DNA of 64,000 nucleotides, taken from NCBI GenBank assembly GCA_964412555.1, contig CAYPPG010000024.1, positions 1 through 64,000 of the forward strand, given 5' to 3'. Under the pieces are notes generated by a model. The model was given only the letters and a program-made list of their open reading frames with translations. It was not told the DNA's origin and did no database searches. Both the position numbers and the translations under genes were made by a program. Source of the DNA: CAYPPG01 sp964412555. Lineage in GTDB: Bacteria > Hinthialibacterota > Hinthialibacteria > Hinthialibacterales > Hinthialibacteraceae. Positions 24,337 to 33,020 of this stretch are shown here, in pieces (positions within the stretch are counted from its first letter, which is position 1; each line of letters starts with the position of its first letter).

Positions 24337-25552
24337 TCAAGCCGAAAAACTTCGCCAGATTGCGGCCCAGGAAAAATCCGATCGTGTTGAGACAGATTCT
24401 TCCGTGGCTGTTCTTCCGAAAGAAGAAGTATCCATAACCGATACTGACCTGGAAGTGATCGATGACTTGAAGATTTCCGAATCACCGGAAATACGCGATC
24501 TTCCTTCCTCGGAAGAAAAGATTCCTTCTCAAACGAAACAAGAGGACAAAAAGAAATCAGTTTCTGTTACAAATAAGGCTCCTGTGCAACCGGTTCCTAC
24601 TGACTCAACGAATGCTCCGCCGGTCTTGTCCGGAGAGATCAAGAAAATCGCCGCGTCACCGGAAAGTACGTCAACAATTTTGGATTACAGCAGTTTTCGG
24701 ACAAAACGATTGCCGGTTGAGAAAAAAACGCGGGTTATTGCGGTGACTGGTGGGAAAGGAGGGGTCGGCAAGTCGAATGTCGCCTGTGCTCTCGGGATCG
24801 CCTTCACTCATATGAAGCGAAAAGTTATTTTATTAGATGCGGATTTATCTCTCGCTAATGTCGATGTCATTCTAGGACTGACTCCCCGCCTTAATTTGTC
24901 TCATGTAATCCGGGGAGAGAAAACCTTGGAAGAAATCATGATTCATGGACCGGAAGGAATGATTCTCATTCCAGGCGGATCCGGCTTGGAGGAATTATCG
25001 CATCTTACACCGGAACAAATGGATCGTCTGTTTCACGCTTTTACGAGTATTCAACCTTCGCCCGATGTGTTTTTGATCGATACCGCTGCTGGAATTCATT
25101 CCAATGTCATGCATTTTTTAATGGCTGCCGATCAGGTGATCGTGGTGACAACCCCCGAACCACCGGCTTATACCGATGCCTATGCCTTGATCAAAATTTT
25201 GGTCAAACACGATCCCAAAAAAGATCTTGGTGTGTTGATCAACATGGCGCAGGATGCTGGAGAGGCAAATGAAATTGCCAAGTTGATGCTCCAAATGAGC
25301 CGGCAATTTTTGAATGTCGGTTTTAATAACTTAGGATTCGTCCCCCGGGATTCGATTGTTCGGGAAGCCGTTCGCCATCAAGAATCATTTCTTACATACG
25401 CGCCTTCTTCTTACGCTTCCAAGGCTATTCGCAATATAGCCGCTTCCGTGATGCAAGTGAGTGGGAAAGATGGAAATTCCGGTGGAATTCGCCGCTTTTT
25501 GAAACGATTATTTGGGAGTTCCACCCCGCCTAAAACAGCGGCTTCTTCCTGA
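24317..25552 (+). CDS. flhG: MinD-like ATPase FlhG
   Basis: A 411-residue MinD/ParA-type ATPase. The N-terminus MKRRIPDQAEKLRQ carries the DQA-x-x-LR motif by which FlhG activates the FlhF GTPase. This supports ATG 24317 rather than ATG 24296, and AGGATA lies about 9 nt upstream. About 110 low-complexity residues then precede the ATPase, an unusually long linker. The deviant Walker A is GGKGGVGKSN, with LLDADLSLANVDVILG (A' motif) and DTAAGI. The C-terminus ends in a basic segment (RRFLKRLFG) that may serve as the membrane-targeting helix. FlhG limits flagellar number with FlhF. It is the last gene of the operon; no chemotaxis or sigma factor gene follows. Confidence 0.93.
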   Translation: MKRRIPDQAEKLRQIAAQEKSDRVETDSSVAVLPKEEVSITDTDLEVIDDLKISESPEIRDLPSSEEKIPSQTKQEDKKKSVSVTNKAPVQPVPTDSTNAPPVLSGEIKKIAASPESTSTILDYSSFRTKRLPVEKKTRVIAVTGGKGGVGKSNVACALGIAFTHMKRKVILLDADLSLANVDVILGLTPRLNLSHVIRGEKTLEEIMIHGPEGMILIPGGSGLEELSHLTPEQMDRLFHAFTSIQPSPDVFLIDTAAGIHSNVMHFLMAADQVIVVTTPEPPAYTDAYALIKILVKHDPKKDLGVLINMAQDAGEANEIAKLMLQMSRQFLNVGFNNLGFVPRDSIVREAVRHQESFLTYAPSSYASKAIRNIAASVMQVSGKDGNSGGIRRFLKRLFGSSTPPKTAASS

Positions 25553-25864
25553 AGGAGAGATTCTTATTGTGTCATTATGGCTCGATTTAGTTCGAGTTGA
25601 TAAATTGCTTTTTTTATAGGTCTGAGAAGGGGGTATATGATTAAGTCTATATATATCAGTTGCTTATATTCTATTTTTTAAGGTAGGGCGTGTATTTTCC
25701 TTGCATGGATACATAATTAGCATGAACTTTGCTCAATGATTTTGTAAAAACCGGAAGGGAGGCACTTCAAAATTATTGGTAAAGTTTTGATAATAACTAG
25801 GAAGAAGTTTTGCGAATAGGTTCCGTTAGGGTACCCGCAACCGGAAAGTAGGAATGTTTTTAGA
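25553..25864. other. Intergenic region between flhG and the dnaJ-like gene
   Basis: 312 nt without a credible gene. Near the left end CTCGA-TTTAGT-TCGAG forms a small hairpin followed loosely by a T-run, a weak terminator candidate. At the right end TTCCG (25821-25825) and CGGAA (25842-25846) enclose the palindrome GGGTACCC (25829-25836), a possible leader structure. No CIRCE element (TTAGCACTC inverted repeat) and no convincing sigma32-type promoter are visible. Confidence 0.4.
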
Positions 25865-26860
25865 ATGTCGGTGAAGTTCAAGGATTATTATAGAACACTG
25901 GGGATCAGACGAAACGCCACCCGCGATGAAATCCGGAAAGCATTTCGCCGGATGGCTCGTCTTTATCACCCCGATATCAATCGGCGGCCGGCGGCGGAGG
26001 TAATGTTCAAAGAGATCAATGAAGCGTATGAAGTATTACGGGATACCGAAAAAAGAAAAAAATACGACGCTTTGGGAGTCAATTGGCGAGCCGGCCAGGA
26101 TTTTTCTCCACCACCGAATTGGAATCGATCCCCCGGTGGATTTGGACGAACGGAGAAAAAAGAAACATTCGAGCGGGATACGAAGCGCAGGTGGGGTTTC
26201 AGCGAGTTTTTCCATACACTTTTCGGAGCTGGACTCGGGCGGTTTAAAAATACGAATCACAACAGCGAAGCCTTTCATGCGGAAGAAACTCAACGGGGAC
26301 CTGATGTCGAAGCCGATTTGGAAATCACTTTGGAAGAAGCCTATCTCGGCGCCAAAAAAAGTCTCGAACTCTATGTGCAGGAATCTGGTCCGGATGGGCG
26401 AACGATAGTCCAGCGAAAACGCTATGAAATGAAAATCCCACCCGGTACCCGCACCGGTACGAGAATCCGCTTGCGAGGCCAGGGGGGGAAGGGAACCGGT
26501 AATGGCCGCGCAGGGGATTTGTATATCCGTGTGCGGTTGGCGCAGGATCAGAATTTTCAGGTAAACAATTTTGACCTGGAATCCGAGATACCTGTTACGC
26601 CTTGGGAAGCGGCATTGGGGGCACAGATCGAAGTCCCGACAATGGATGAGCCAGTTACCTTGCGGCTTCCCGCTGGAACTTATTCCGGAAAAATATTGAA
26701 TCTCAAAGGGAAAGGATTGTTGAAAAAGAATGGAAGCCGAGGGGACTTGTTCGTGAAAATTAAAATCGTCGTTCCTGTTTGCTTGTCTTCGGAAGAACGG
26801 CGCCTCTATCGGGAATTGTCTCGTGTTTCCAAACACAATCCAAGAAATGAAAAGAAATAA
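25865..26860 (+). CDS. cbpA: CbpA-type DnaJ co-chaperone
   Basis: A 331-residue DnaJ-family protein. The J domain covers about residues 6-75 and has the essential HPD tripeptide (RLYHPDINRR). It is followed by a G/F-like region, then a DnaJ C-terminal beta-domain pair from about residue 145 (VEADLEITLEEAYLGAKKSLEL) to 320. The four-Cys zinc finger of true DnaJ is absent, which makes this the CbpA (class B) type. The protein stimulates a DnaK ATPase and delivers clients; no dnaK gene is in the window. It stands 75 nt upstream of clpB in the same direction, suggesting a stress-linked disaggregation pair. The ribosome-binding site (AGGA) is 11-12 nt from ATG 25865, longer than ideal. Confidence 0.9.
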   Translation: MSVKFKDYYRTLGIRRNATRDEIRKAFRRMARLYHPDINRRPAAEVMFKEINEAYEVLRDTEKRKKYDALGVNWRAGQDFSPPPNWNRSPGGFGRTEKKETFERDTKRRWGFSEFFHTLFGAGLGRFKNTNHNSEAFHAEETQRGPDVEADLEITLEEAYLGAKKSLELYVQESGPDGRTIVQRKRYEMKIPPGTRTGTRIRLRGQGGKGTGNGRAGDLYIRVRLAQDQNFQVNNFDLESEIPVTPWEAALGAQIEVPTMDEPVTLRLPAGTYSGKILNLKGKGLLKKNGSRGDLFVKIKIVVPVCLSSEERRLYRELSRVSKHNPRNEKK

Positions 26861-26935
26861 ATCATCGAAATATCATCCGAGTTGATTCATCGTATGGTAG
26901 GAATCGGAAAAATGAATCTTGTGAGGTGAAGAACG

Positions 26936-29584
26936 ATGGATCCGAATAAATTGACACAAAAAACACAAGAAGCGATAACCGACGCACAAAATAAGGCCAT
27001 CCGTTACGGCCATATGGAAGTGGATGTCGAACATTTGTTGGCCGCCATGTTGGAGCAGCCGGAGGGATTGATTCCTCGTTTGCTGACAAAAATAGACGCG
27101 CCGCTTGATACGATCCAACGGCAAGTGAAGGATGAACTTGACCGGCGTCCTAGAGTGAGTGGTCCCGGAACGGAAGCCGGTAAAATTTATGTAACCAACC
27201 GCTTGAACAAAGTGCTCGTGCAGGCTGAAGATGAAGCGAAACGCCTGAAAGATGAATATGTCAGCATCGAACATCTTTTCGTCGCGATTTTGTCGGAAGG
27301 CGGAACCTCTCCTGCATCGCGGATATTGAGTAGCGCCGGCATTACGAAAGATCATTTTCTCAAAGCATTGACGGAAGTGCGGGGAAACCAGCGTGTCACG
27401 AGCGCTACACCGGAAGGCACCTATGAAGCACTCTCCCGCTATGGCCGCGAACTCGTAGAGGAAGCGAACAAAGGAAAACTTGATCCTGTTATTGGACGGG
27501 ACGGAGAAATCCGGCGCGTAATCCGAATTCTTTCCCGAAAAACCAAAAACAATCCGGTTCTGATTGGAGAACCGGGCGTCGGGAAAACCGCAATCGTGGA
27601 AGGGCTTGCACACCGCATCGTGCGTGGCGACGTGCCGGAAGGATTGAAAAACAAACGCCTTTTCGCTCTCGATATGGGTGCGCTCGTGGCCGGCGCCAAA
27701 TACCGCGGGGAGTTTGAAGAACGGTTGAAAGCCGTATTGAATGAGATCAAAGAAAGCGAAGGGCAAATTCTGCTCTTTATCGACGAATTGCATACCATCG
27801 TCGGGGCCGGGAAAGCCGAAGGCGCAATCGACGCTGGCAACATGCTGAAACCGATGCTGGCTCGTGGTGAATTGCATTGTATCGGAGCCACGACGCTTGA
27901 TGAATATCGCAAAAATGTTGAAAAAGATGCTGCACTGGAACGGCGCTTTCAACCGGTACTCGTCGATCCCCCCACCGTCGAAGATACGATCTCGATCCTG
28001 CGCGGACTACGGGAACGGTTCGAAGTGCACCACGGAGTGAAAATCCAAGACAATGCGCTGGTGGCTTCTTCTGTGTTGTCGAATCGGTATATCACCGATC
28101 GTTTTCTCCCGGATAAGGCGATTGACCTGATCGATGAAGCCTGCGCCATGATCCGCACGGAAATCGATTCCTTGCCCACAGAACTGGATGAAGTCAACCG
28201 CCGTGTCATGCAGCTGGAAATCGAAGAACAAGCGCTCAGCAAGGAAAAAGACAAAGCGAGCAAAGAGCGCTTGAACGATCTGCGGAAAGAACTGGCTGAA
28301 CTTCGCGGACGCTTGGACAGCATGAAAGCACAGTGGGAAATGGAAAAACAAGGGATTCAAAAAATCCGGACACTGCGGGAAGAAATCGAAAATGTTCGCA
28401 TGCAGATCGAGCAGGCTGAGCGGGCATACGATTTATCGAAAGTGGCGGAACTTCGCCATGGCCGTTTGCCTGAACTGCAAAAACAATTGGAAACAGAAGA
28501 GGTGGACCTCAACAAAAAACAAGGACAAAATCAATTCTTGCGCGAAGAGGTCACAGAAGAAGAAGTGGCGGAAATCATTTCGCGCTGGACCGGAATTCCC
28601 ATCACGCGCTTGATGGAGGGAGAAAGGGAAAAATTACTGAAATTGGATGAAATCCTCCATCAACGAGTCATCGGCCAGGATGAAGCGGTGCAAGCGGTAG
28701 CCGATTCTGTTATTCGTGCGCGTTCCGGGATCAAAGATCCGCGCCGCCCGATCGGTTCCTTCATTTTCCTGGGACCTACCGGCGTGGGGAAAACAGAACT
28801 GGCCAAAACATTGGCCGAAGCGCTGTTCGATTCGGAAGAAAATATGATCCGCATCGACATGTCCGAATACATGGAACGGCACACGGTGGCCCGTTTGATC
28901 GGCGCACCGCCGGGCTATGTTGGCTACGAAGAAGGCGGCCAATTGACAGAGGCTGTTCGCCGCAAACCATACTGCGTGATTCTCTTCGATGAATTCGAAA
29001 AGGCGCATCACGATGTTTTCAATGTCATGCTGCAAATCCTCGACGACGGCCGCCTGACGGATGCGCAGGGACGCACCGTCGATTTCAAAAATACGGTTGT
29101 TATCATGACCTCCAATGTCGGCTCCCATTTCTTGTTGGAAGGTGCCACGGAGACCGGAGAAATTCGTGAAGATATCCGGAACAAAGTCATGGAAGAATTA
29201 CGGATGCACTGCCGTCCCGAATTCCTGAACCGTGTCGATGAAATCGTTCTCTTCAAGACTTTAACGTTGAATGAAATCGAAAAAATCGTTACCTTGATGC
29301 TCGATGAACTGCGTGAGCGTCTCAGTGAACGGCGAATGGAAATCGAAGTGACTGACGCCGCTCGCCGGTATTTGGCGGAACGCGGATACGATCCGGTTTA
29401 CGGAGCACGTCCGCTTCGCCGCTTGATCCAACGCGAATTGGAGACCAAGGTGGGGCGTTCGCTCATCGCCGGGAATGTGTTGGATGGCGCGCGGATTACG
29501 ATTGATGTTCAGAATGAGGATATTGTGATCCATGTTGAGAATCCGGAACCGGAGGAAATTTTTTCTGAAGCGCTCAGCGCTTAA
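26936..29584 (+). CDS. clpB: ATP-dependent disaggregase ClpB
   Basis: An 882-residue Hsp100 chaperone. It contains the N-domain repeat (about 5-145), AAA module 1 with Walker A GEPGVGKT and Walker B LLFIDELHT, a long coiled-coil middle domain (about 410-525), AAA module 2 with Walker A GPTGVGKTEL, and the D2 C-terminal domain ending with YGARPLRRLIQRELETKVG. The middle domain distinguishes ClpB from ClpA/ClpC-type unfoldases. ClpB extracts polypeptides from aggregates together with DnaK/DnaJ. Slightly longer than the usual ~860 residues. GAGGTGAAG precedes ATG 26936. A strong terminator follows the stop by about 30 nt. Confidence 0.97.
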   Translation: MDPNKLTQKTQEAITDAQNKAIRYGHMEVDVEHLLAAMLEQPEGLIPRLLTKIDAPLDTIQRQVKDELDRRPRVSGPGTEAGKIYVTNRLNKVLVQAEDEAKRLKDEYVSIEHLFVAILSEGGTSPASRILSSAGITKDHFLKALTEVRGNQRVTSATPEGTYEALSRYGRELVEEANKGKLDPVIGRDGEIRRVIRILSRKTKNNPVLIGEPGVGKTAIVEGLAHRIVRGDVPEGLKNKRLFALDMGALVAGAKYRGEFEERLKAVLNEIKESEGQILLFIDELHTIVGAGKAEGAIDAGNMLKPMLARGELHCIGATTLDEYRKNVEKDAALERRFQPVLVDPPTVEDTISILRGLRERFEVHHGVKIQDNALVASSVLSNRYITDRFLPDKAIDLIDEACAMIRTEIDSLPTELDEVNRRVMQLEIEEQALSKEKDKASKERLNDLRKELAELRGRLDSMKAQWEMEKQGIQKIRTLREEIENVRMQIEQAERAYDLSKVAELRHGRLPELQKQLETEEVDLNKKQGQNQFLREEVTEEEVAEIISRWTGIPITRLMEGEREKLLKLDEILHQRVIGQDEAVQAVADSVIRARSGIKDPRRPIGSFIFLGPTGVGKTELAKTLAEALFDSEENMIRIDMSEYMERHTVARLIGAPPGYVGYEEGGQLTEAVRRKPYCVILFDEFEKAHHDVFNVMLQILDDGRLTDAQGRTVDFKNTVVIMTSNVGSHFLLEGATETGEIREDIRNKVMEELRMHCRPEFLNRVDEIVLFKTLTLNEIEKIVTLMLDELRERLSERRMEIEVTDAARRYLAERGYDPVYGARPLRRLIQRELETKVGRSLIAGNVLDGARITIDVQNEDIVIHVENPEPEEIFSEALSA

Positions 29585-29616
29585 ATCTCCAAATATAAAA
29601 GATCAGTCTCTTAATG

Positions 29617-29643
29617 CCCGGCTTTCATGCCGGGTGTTTTTTT
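29617..29643 (+). terminator. Rho-independent terminator after clpB
   Basis: Perfect 6-bp stem CCCGGC (29617-29622) and GCCGGG (29629-29634) with a TTTCAT loop, followed by TG and seven T residues. This is the clearest terminator in the window and closes the cbpA-clpB unit. Confidence 0.85.
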
Positions 29644-29748
29644 AAAATATAATAATTGACTATTTTTGACGTCATACAACTGAACAGATTTCCCTAATTC
29701 GTATACGATTTGAACGGATAAGTTTTGGAAGCAAAGGAAATTGTATTT

Positions 29749-30867
29749 ATGACACCTCCCACGATTGCAATCATTATGGCTGGTGGTTCAGGGGAACGAT
29801 TCTGGCCGCTCAGCCGCAAAGACCGCCCCAAGCAACTATTGTGTTTGACTGATCCAAATAAAACCATGTTGGAATGTTCGATTGATAGCGTGAAACCACT
29901 TTTGCCCTTAAAAGATATTTGGATATCCACAAATCGCGCGTTAAAAAGTACGATTCTTGAGTTATTCCCCGATTTTTCTTCGGAACAAATATTGGCAGAA
30001 CCTTTTCGACGCAATACTGCCGGGTGCCTTGCATTCGCGATGGCGAATATATTGGCACGGTATCCGGAAACATGCGACGATATTGTAATGGCGATGATCA
30101 CTGCAGATCACCGCATCGGCAAACCGGAACAATTCCAAAAAACCGCTCAAACGGCTATCGCTTTTGCGCGTGAAAACGAAGCAATGGTTCTCATCGGGAT
30201 AAAGCCGACGCGTCCTGAAACTGGTTTCGGCTATATTGAAATCCCCGAATCGTCGCCTTCTTCTTTTCGAAACGATTCTATGCCAGTAATTCCTGTGAAA
30301 CGTTTTCACGAAAAACCGTCCGAAGAACAAGCGAAACAATATTTACGTTCAGAATCCTTTTTCTGGAATAGTGGTATGTTTTTCTGGCGAGTAACAACAC
30401 TTATGAAAAGTATGAAACAGAGAAGGCCTGATTTCGTTGATCGGATCAATGCCATGCGGGATGTTTTGAAAAAGAAAGATGCTTCTGCGGAAGAATTGAA
30501 CTCTATCTTTGCATCGATGGGAAATGAATCCATCGACAAAGCATTGATCGAAAAGAACGACAATGTTTTTATGACGGAAGGTAATTTTGATTGGGATGAT
30601 GTCAGCACCTGGGAGGCGTTCTCTCGAATATTTCCCAGTGATCCGAAGGGGAATGTCATTGTAGGAAAAACTTACATGTTGGATTGCAGGAATGTAACTA
30701 TTTTTAATGATCTTGATGATAAAAACGTGAATGTTGGGATTCTCGGAATGGAAAATGTGATTGTTGTTACAACTTCTGAAGGCGTATTGGTTTGTTCTAA
30801 AGAACGGGGAAAAGACGTAAAAAATCTGGTGTCGGAAATCGAAAGGGATGATACTATTGAGTCGTAG
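29749..30867 (+). CDS. manC: Mannose-1-phosphate guanylyltransferase
   Basis: A 372-residue nucleotidyltransferase making GDP-mannose from mannose-1-phosphate and GTP. The N-terminal signature is IIMAGGSGERFWPLSRKDRPKQ, with the GGSGERFWPLSR motif characteristic of GDP-mannose pyrophosphorylases. Further motifs are ITADHRI, FGYIE, FHEKP, WNSGMFFW and NFDWDDVSTWE. The C-terminal part is a left-handed helix-like segment; the phosphomannose isomerase domain of long ManC proteins is absent. ATG 29749 is chosen because AAAGGA is about 10 nt upstream; TTG 29725 is upstream of that site. Probably supplies GDP-mannose for surface glycans; the phosphohexomutase at 33-35 kb could supply its substrate. 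Confidence 0.9.
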   Translation: MTPPTIAIIMAGGSGERFWPLSRKDRPKQLLCLTDPNKTMLECSIDSVKPLLPLKDIWISTNRALKSTILELFPDFSSEQILAEPFRRNTAGCLAFAMANILARYPETCDDIVMAMITADHRIGKPEQFQKTAQTAIAFARENEAMVLIGIKPTRPETGFGYIEIPESSPSSFRNDSMPVIPVKRFHEKPSEEQAKQYLRSESFFWNSGMFFWRVTTLMKSMKQRRPDFVDRINAMRDVLKKKDASAEELNSIFASMGNESIDKALIEKNDNVFMTEGNFDWDDVSTWEAFSRIFPSDPKGNVIVGKTYMLDCRNVTIFNDLDDKNVNVGILGMENVIVVTTSEGVLVCSKERGKDVKNLVSEIERDDTIES

Positions 30868-30884
30868 ATCGAATCTTTTCACCC

Positions 30885-30913
30885 TTGACAACTCAAATCT
30901 GCATCATCAAAAT
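30885..30913 (+). promoter_or_regulatory. Promoter candidate for the membrane-anchored IMPase gene
   Basis: Consensus TTGACA (30885-30890) with a 17-nt spacer to CAAAAT (30908-30913; four of six -10 bases match), about 70 nt before ATG 30981. Moderate support. Confidence 0.45.
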
Positions 30914-30980
30914 TCCAGATAATAAATGCCGTATTTTTAAATAATTTTAAACAAATTGATAGGATTGCAAGGGGAAAAGG

Positions 30981-32195
30981 ATGGAAATATTTGTGATGCC
31001 AATATTGGTGGGGCTAGTCACGGCTTTCATCATCTGGGGGCTTAAGCATGCTTGCCGTTTTTTTCTGGAATGGTTAAATCGGATGATCGAAAATCGAAAT
31101 CCGGTTAAATATATTGTTTATACCATTTGGTTTATATCGATTTTAGTGCTTATAGGATTGATGTACTTTCAACGTCAGATTTTTTTCGATCTTTATTCAT
31201 TGTTTTTTTATTTTATAATAATTGTTGTAAATGTCTGTTTTTTTACCTTTGTGTATTTGTACAATCCTCCGATTATCGGTCCGGGGTTCATCAAAAAGGG
31301 AAAACAATATGTTCAGGATACCGATCTGTTGATGACGTTATATTATTTATTGAAAACCATCGATAAAATTGAGAAAATCTTTGAAAATCGATATGCAAGA
31401 GGTTTTTACAGGAACAAAAAAGATGTGAAGACGATTCAAATTCCCCAAAAATTAGCTCCGAGTATTGAGTTAGCTTTGGAAATAGAAAAACTCATTATAG
31501 ATGATATTGATCAAATGAAGGTGGAGAGATTTCGATACTGCAACATCCAGTCGGATGAATCTCATAATATTAATCGAGATGGCACACGATATACTTTTGT
31601 CATTGATCCGATCGATGGGAGTCGGCAATTCAAGAGAAATTTGCCGTTATTTACAACGAGTATTGCATTACTTGAAGGTAAGGAAACCCTTCTCTCCATT
31701 GTATACGCGCCGGTAACACGGGAACTGTTTTTTGCGATTCGCGGATGTGGAGCCTACTGCAATAGTTGGGATAATCAGTTACGTGTCACAAAAAATAGTA
31801 TTCATGAATCGTTAAATCATGTTGAATTTCCTAATAAAGATATACCGAAAAAGGATTTCAAATCCGGTTATGTTTCGCTTGAAAATATTTTCGCGCAATC
31901 GCAAAGAATCAGAGGATTGGGAGTCGGTTCTCTCGGATTGGCGTATGTTGCAAAAGGGGCTTTCGACGCGTACGTTACATTGCCTGGAACTACACTAGAT
32001 ATTGATGTGATTGCGGGTATGCATCTTGTGAAAGAAGCGGGGGGAGAAATATATTCTATTGATACTCCGGAAATAACTTCGGATGGTATTCGTGTCATTG
32101 CGTCCAACAGGGTAATATTCAAGGAATTAAGTAATTATACGTCAAAAATAATTCCTCAAGAGGAAACAGAACAGTCATCCACAAATTCAGAGTAA
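30981..32195 (+). CDS. Membrane-anchored inositol monophosphatase-like protein
   Basis: A 404-residue protein. The N-terminal 110 residues contain three hydrophobic helices: IFVMPILVGLVTAFIIWGL; YIVYTIWFISILVLIGLMYF; LFFYFIIIVVNVCFFTFVYL. The remaining part, from about residue 140, is an inositol-monophosphatase superfamily domain. Metal-binding motifs are intact: SDES (E), DPIDGSRQF and LDIDVIAG (final D). These enzymes hydrolyse small phosphate esters such as inositol phosphates, fructose-1,6-bisphosphate or PAP, using Mg ions. IMPases are normally soluble, so the membrane anchor is unusual. AAGGGGAAAAGG lies just before the ATG. It runs convergent (23 nt) with a second, soluble IMPase. The substrate is unknown; a sugar-phosphate or lipid-linked phosphate is a reasonable guess from the neighbours. 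Confidence 0.8.
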   Translation: MEIFVMPILVGLVTAFIIWGLKHACRFFLEWLNRMIENRNPVKYIVYTIWFISILVLIGLMYFQRQIFFDLYSLFFYFIIIVVNVCFFTFVYLYNPPIIGPGFIKKGKQYVQDTDLLMTLYYLLKTIDKIEKIFENRYARGFYRNKKDVKTIQIPQKLAPSIELALEIEKLIIDDIDQMKVERFRYCNIQSDESHNINRDGTRYTFVIDPIDGSRQFKRNLPLFTTSIALLEGKETLLSIVYAPVTRELFFAIRGCGAYCNSWDNQLRVTKNSIHESLNHVEFPNKDIPKKDFKSGYVSLENIFAQSQRIRGLGVGSLGLAYVAKGAFDAYVTLPGTTLDIDVIAGMHLVKEAGGEIYSIDTPEITSDGIRVIASNRVIFKELSNYTSKIIPQEETEQSSTNSE

Positions 32196-32218
32196 GAGAT
32201 TTTGGGAAGAAGGATAGA

Positions 32219-33004
32219 CTAGGGCGAGCTTTGCAAGTCCAGTAAATCGAGAAGGGCATCGTGTATTTTCGGTGGCCCCGCGATTTTATAGGGGCCGAAC
32301 TCAGTAAACGTGCAACCGGATTCTTTCACGATAACCTTTCCGGCTGCGTAATCATACTTTTCTTGTCCACTCCCTAAATTTACATAGGCGTCGAAGCCCC
32401 CACTTGCACAAAAACACAATCCCAAAGCTCCAACGCCGAAGATTCTCATTCGTCCTGTGTTGACGATCAAATCATTCATTTTTTCGAGTGCCCACCTTCT
32501 TATCTCCGGAGAAGAGTGACGACTCGGAATTTCCGCATAAATCATACATTTTTCTAATTGTGTTTCGGAAGAACATCGAATCGTATGTCCATTTAAATGA
32601 GCGCCTAAACCGGTTCCGGCGGAATACAAGTAATCCAATTCGGGATTGTATACAATGCCGAGTACAAGTTTACCCTGTTTTTGCAATGCCAAAGATACGG
32701 TGTAAAGAGGAATTTCTTTTTTATAAAAAGTTGTTCCGTCGATGGGATCCAAAATCCATACAAAGTCTTCTTCCTGGTTGCCGCCGGATTCTTCGGAATA
32801 AAATCCATGGTTTGGAAATTTTTCTTTTAGTAAACGGCGTATTTTACGATCAACTAATTGATCCCCTTCTGTCACGATTTCATCGTTTTTTTTAATGCCT
32901 ACAATGTTTGTATATTGAAAGTTTTTTAGTTCTACTCCAACATCTTTGACGATCGTTTCACTTATATGTAATAGGTCACTTAGCATTTCTGAATCAATGA
33001 TCAC
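32219..33004 (-). CDS. Inositol monophosphatase family protein
   Basis: A 261-residue cytoplasmic phosphatase of normal IMPase length. Motif A is YSEES, motif B is WILDPIDGTTFY, and the C-terminal metal ligand lies in EKYDYAAGKVIVKESGC. The N-terminal helix includes VTEGDQLVDRKI, matching the T/D-x-D-x-x-x-D/E pattern of the family. The substrate could be inositol-1-phosphate, histidinol phosphate or another sugar phosphate; the sequence does not decide. It starts 17 nt downstream of the phosphohexomutase gene and is likely co-transcribed with it. About a quarter of its residues match the membrane-anchored IMPase that converges on it, so the two are distant paralogues rather than a recent duplication. 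Confidence 0.88.
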   Translation of the reverse strand: MIIDSEMLSDLLHISETIVKDVGVELKNFQYTNIVGIKKNDEIVTEGDQLVDRKIRRLLKEKFPNHGFYSEESGGNQEEDFVWILDPIDGTTFYKKEIPLYTVSLALQKQGKLVLGIVYNPELDYLYSAGTGLGAHLNGHTIRCSSETQLEKCMIYAEIPSRHSSPEIRRWALEKMNDLIVNTGRMRIFGVGALGLCFCASGGFDAYVNLGSGQEKYDYAAGKVIVKESGCTFTEFGPYKIAGPPKIHDALLDLLDLQSSP

Positions 33005-33020
33005 TTCCGATTTTGGAATA

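Noticed and set aside
25553..25864. CIRCE or sigma32 control of the cbpA-clpB unit
   Set aside because: No TTAGCACTC inverted repeat and no CTTGAA/CCCCAT-type promoter could be found in the upstream region.
26873..27952. Long open frame of 359 codons antisense to clpB
   Set aside because: Lies wholly within strongly conserved clpB coding sequence, has a His/Phe/Arg-rich shadow composition and no family resemblance.
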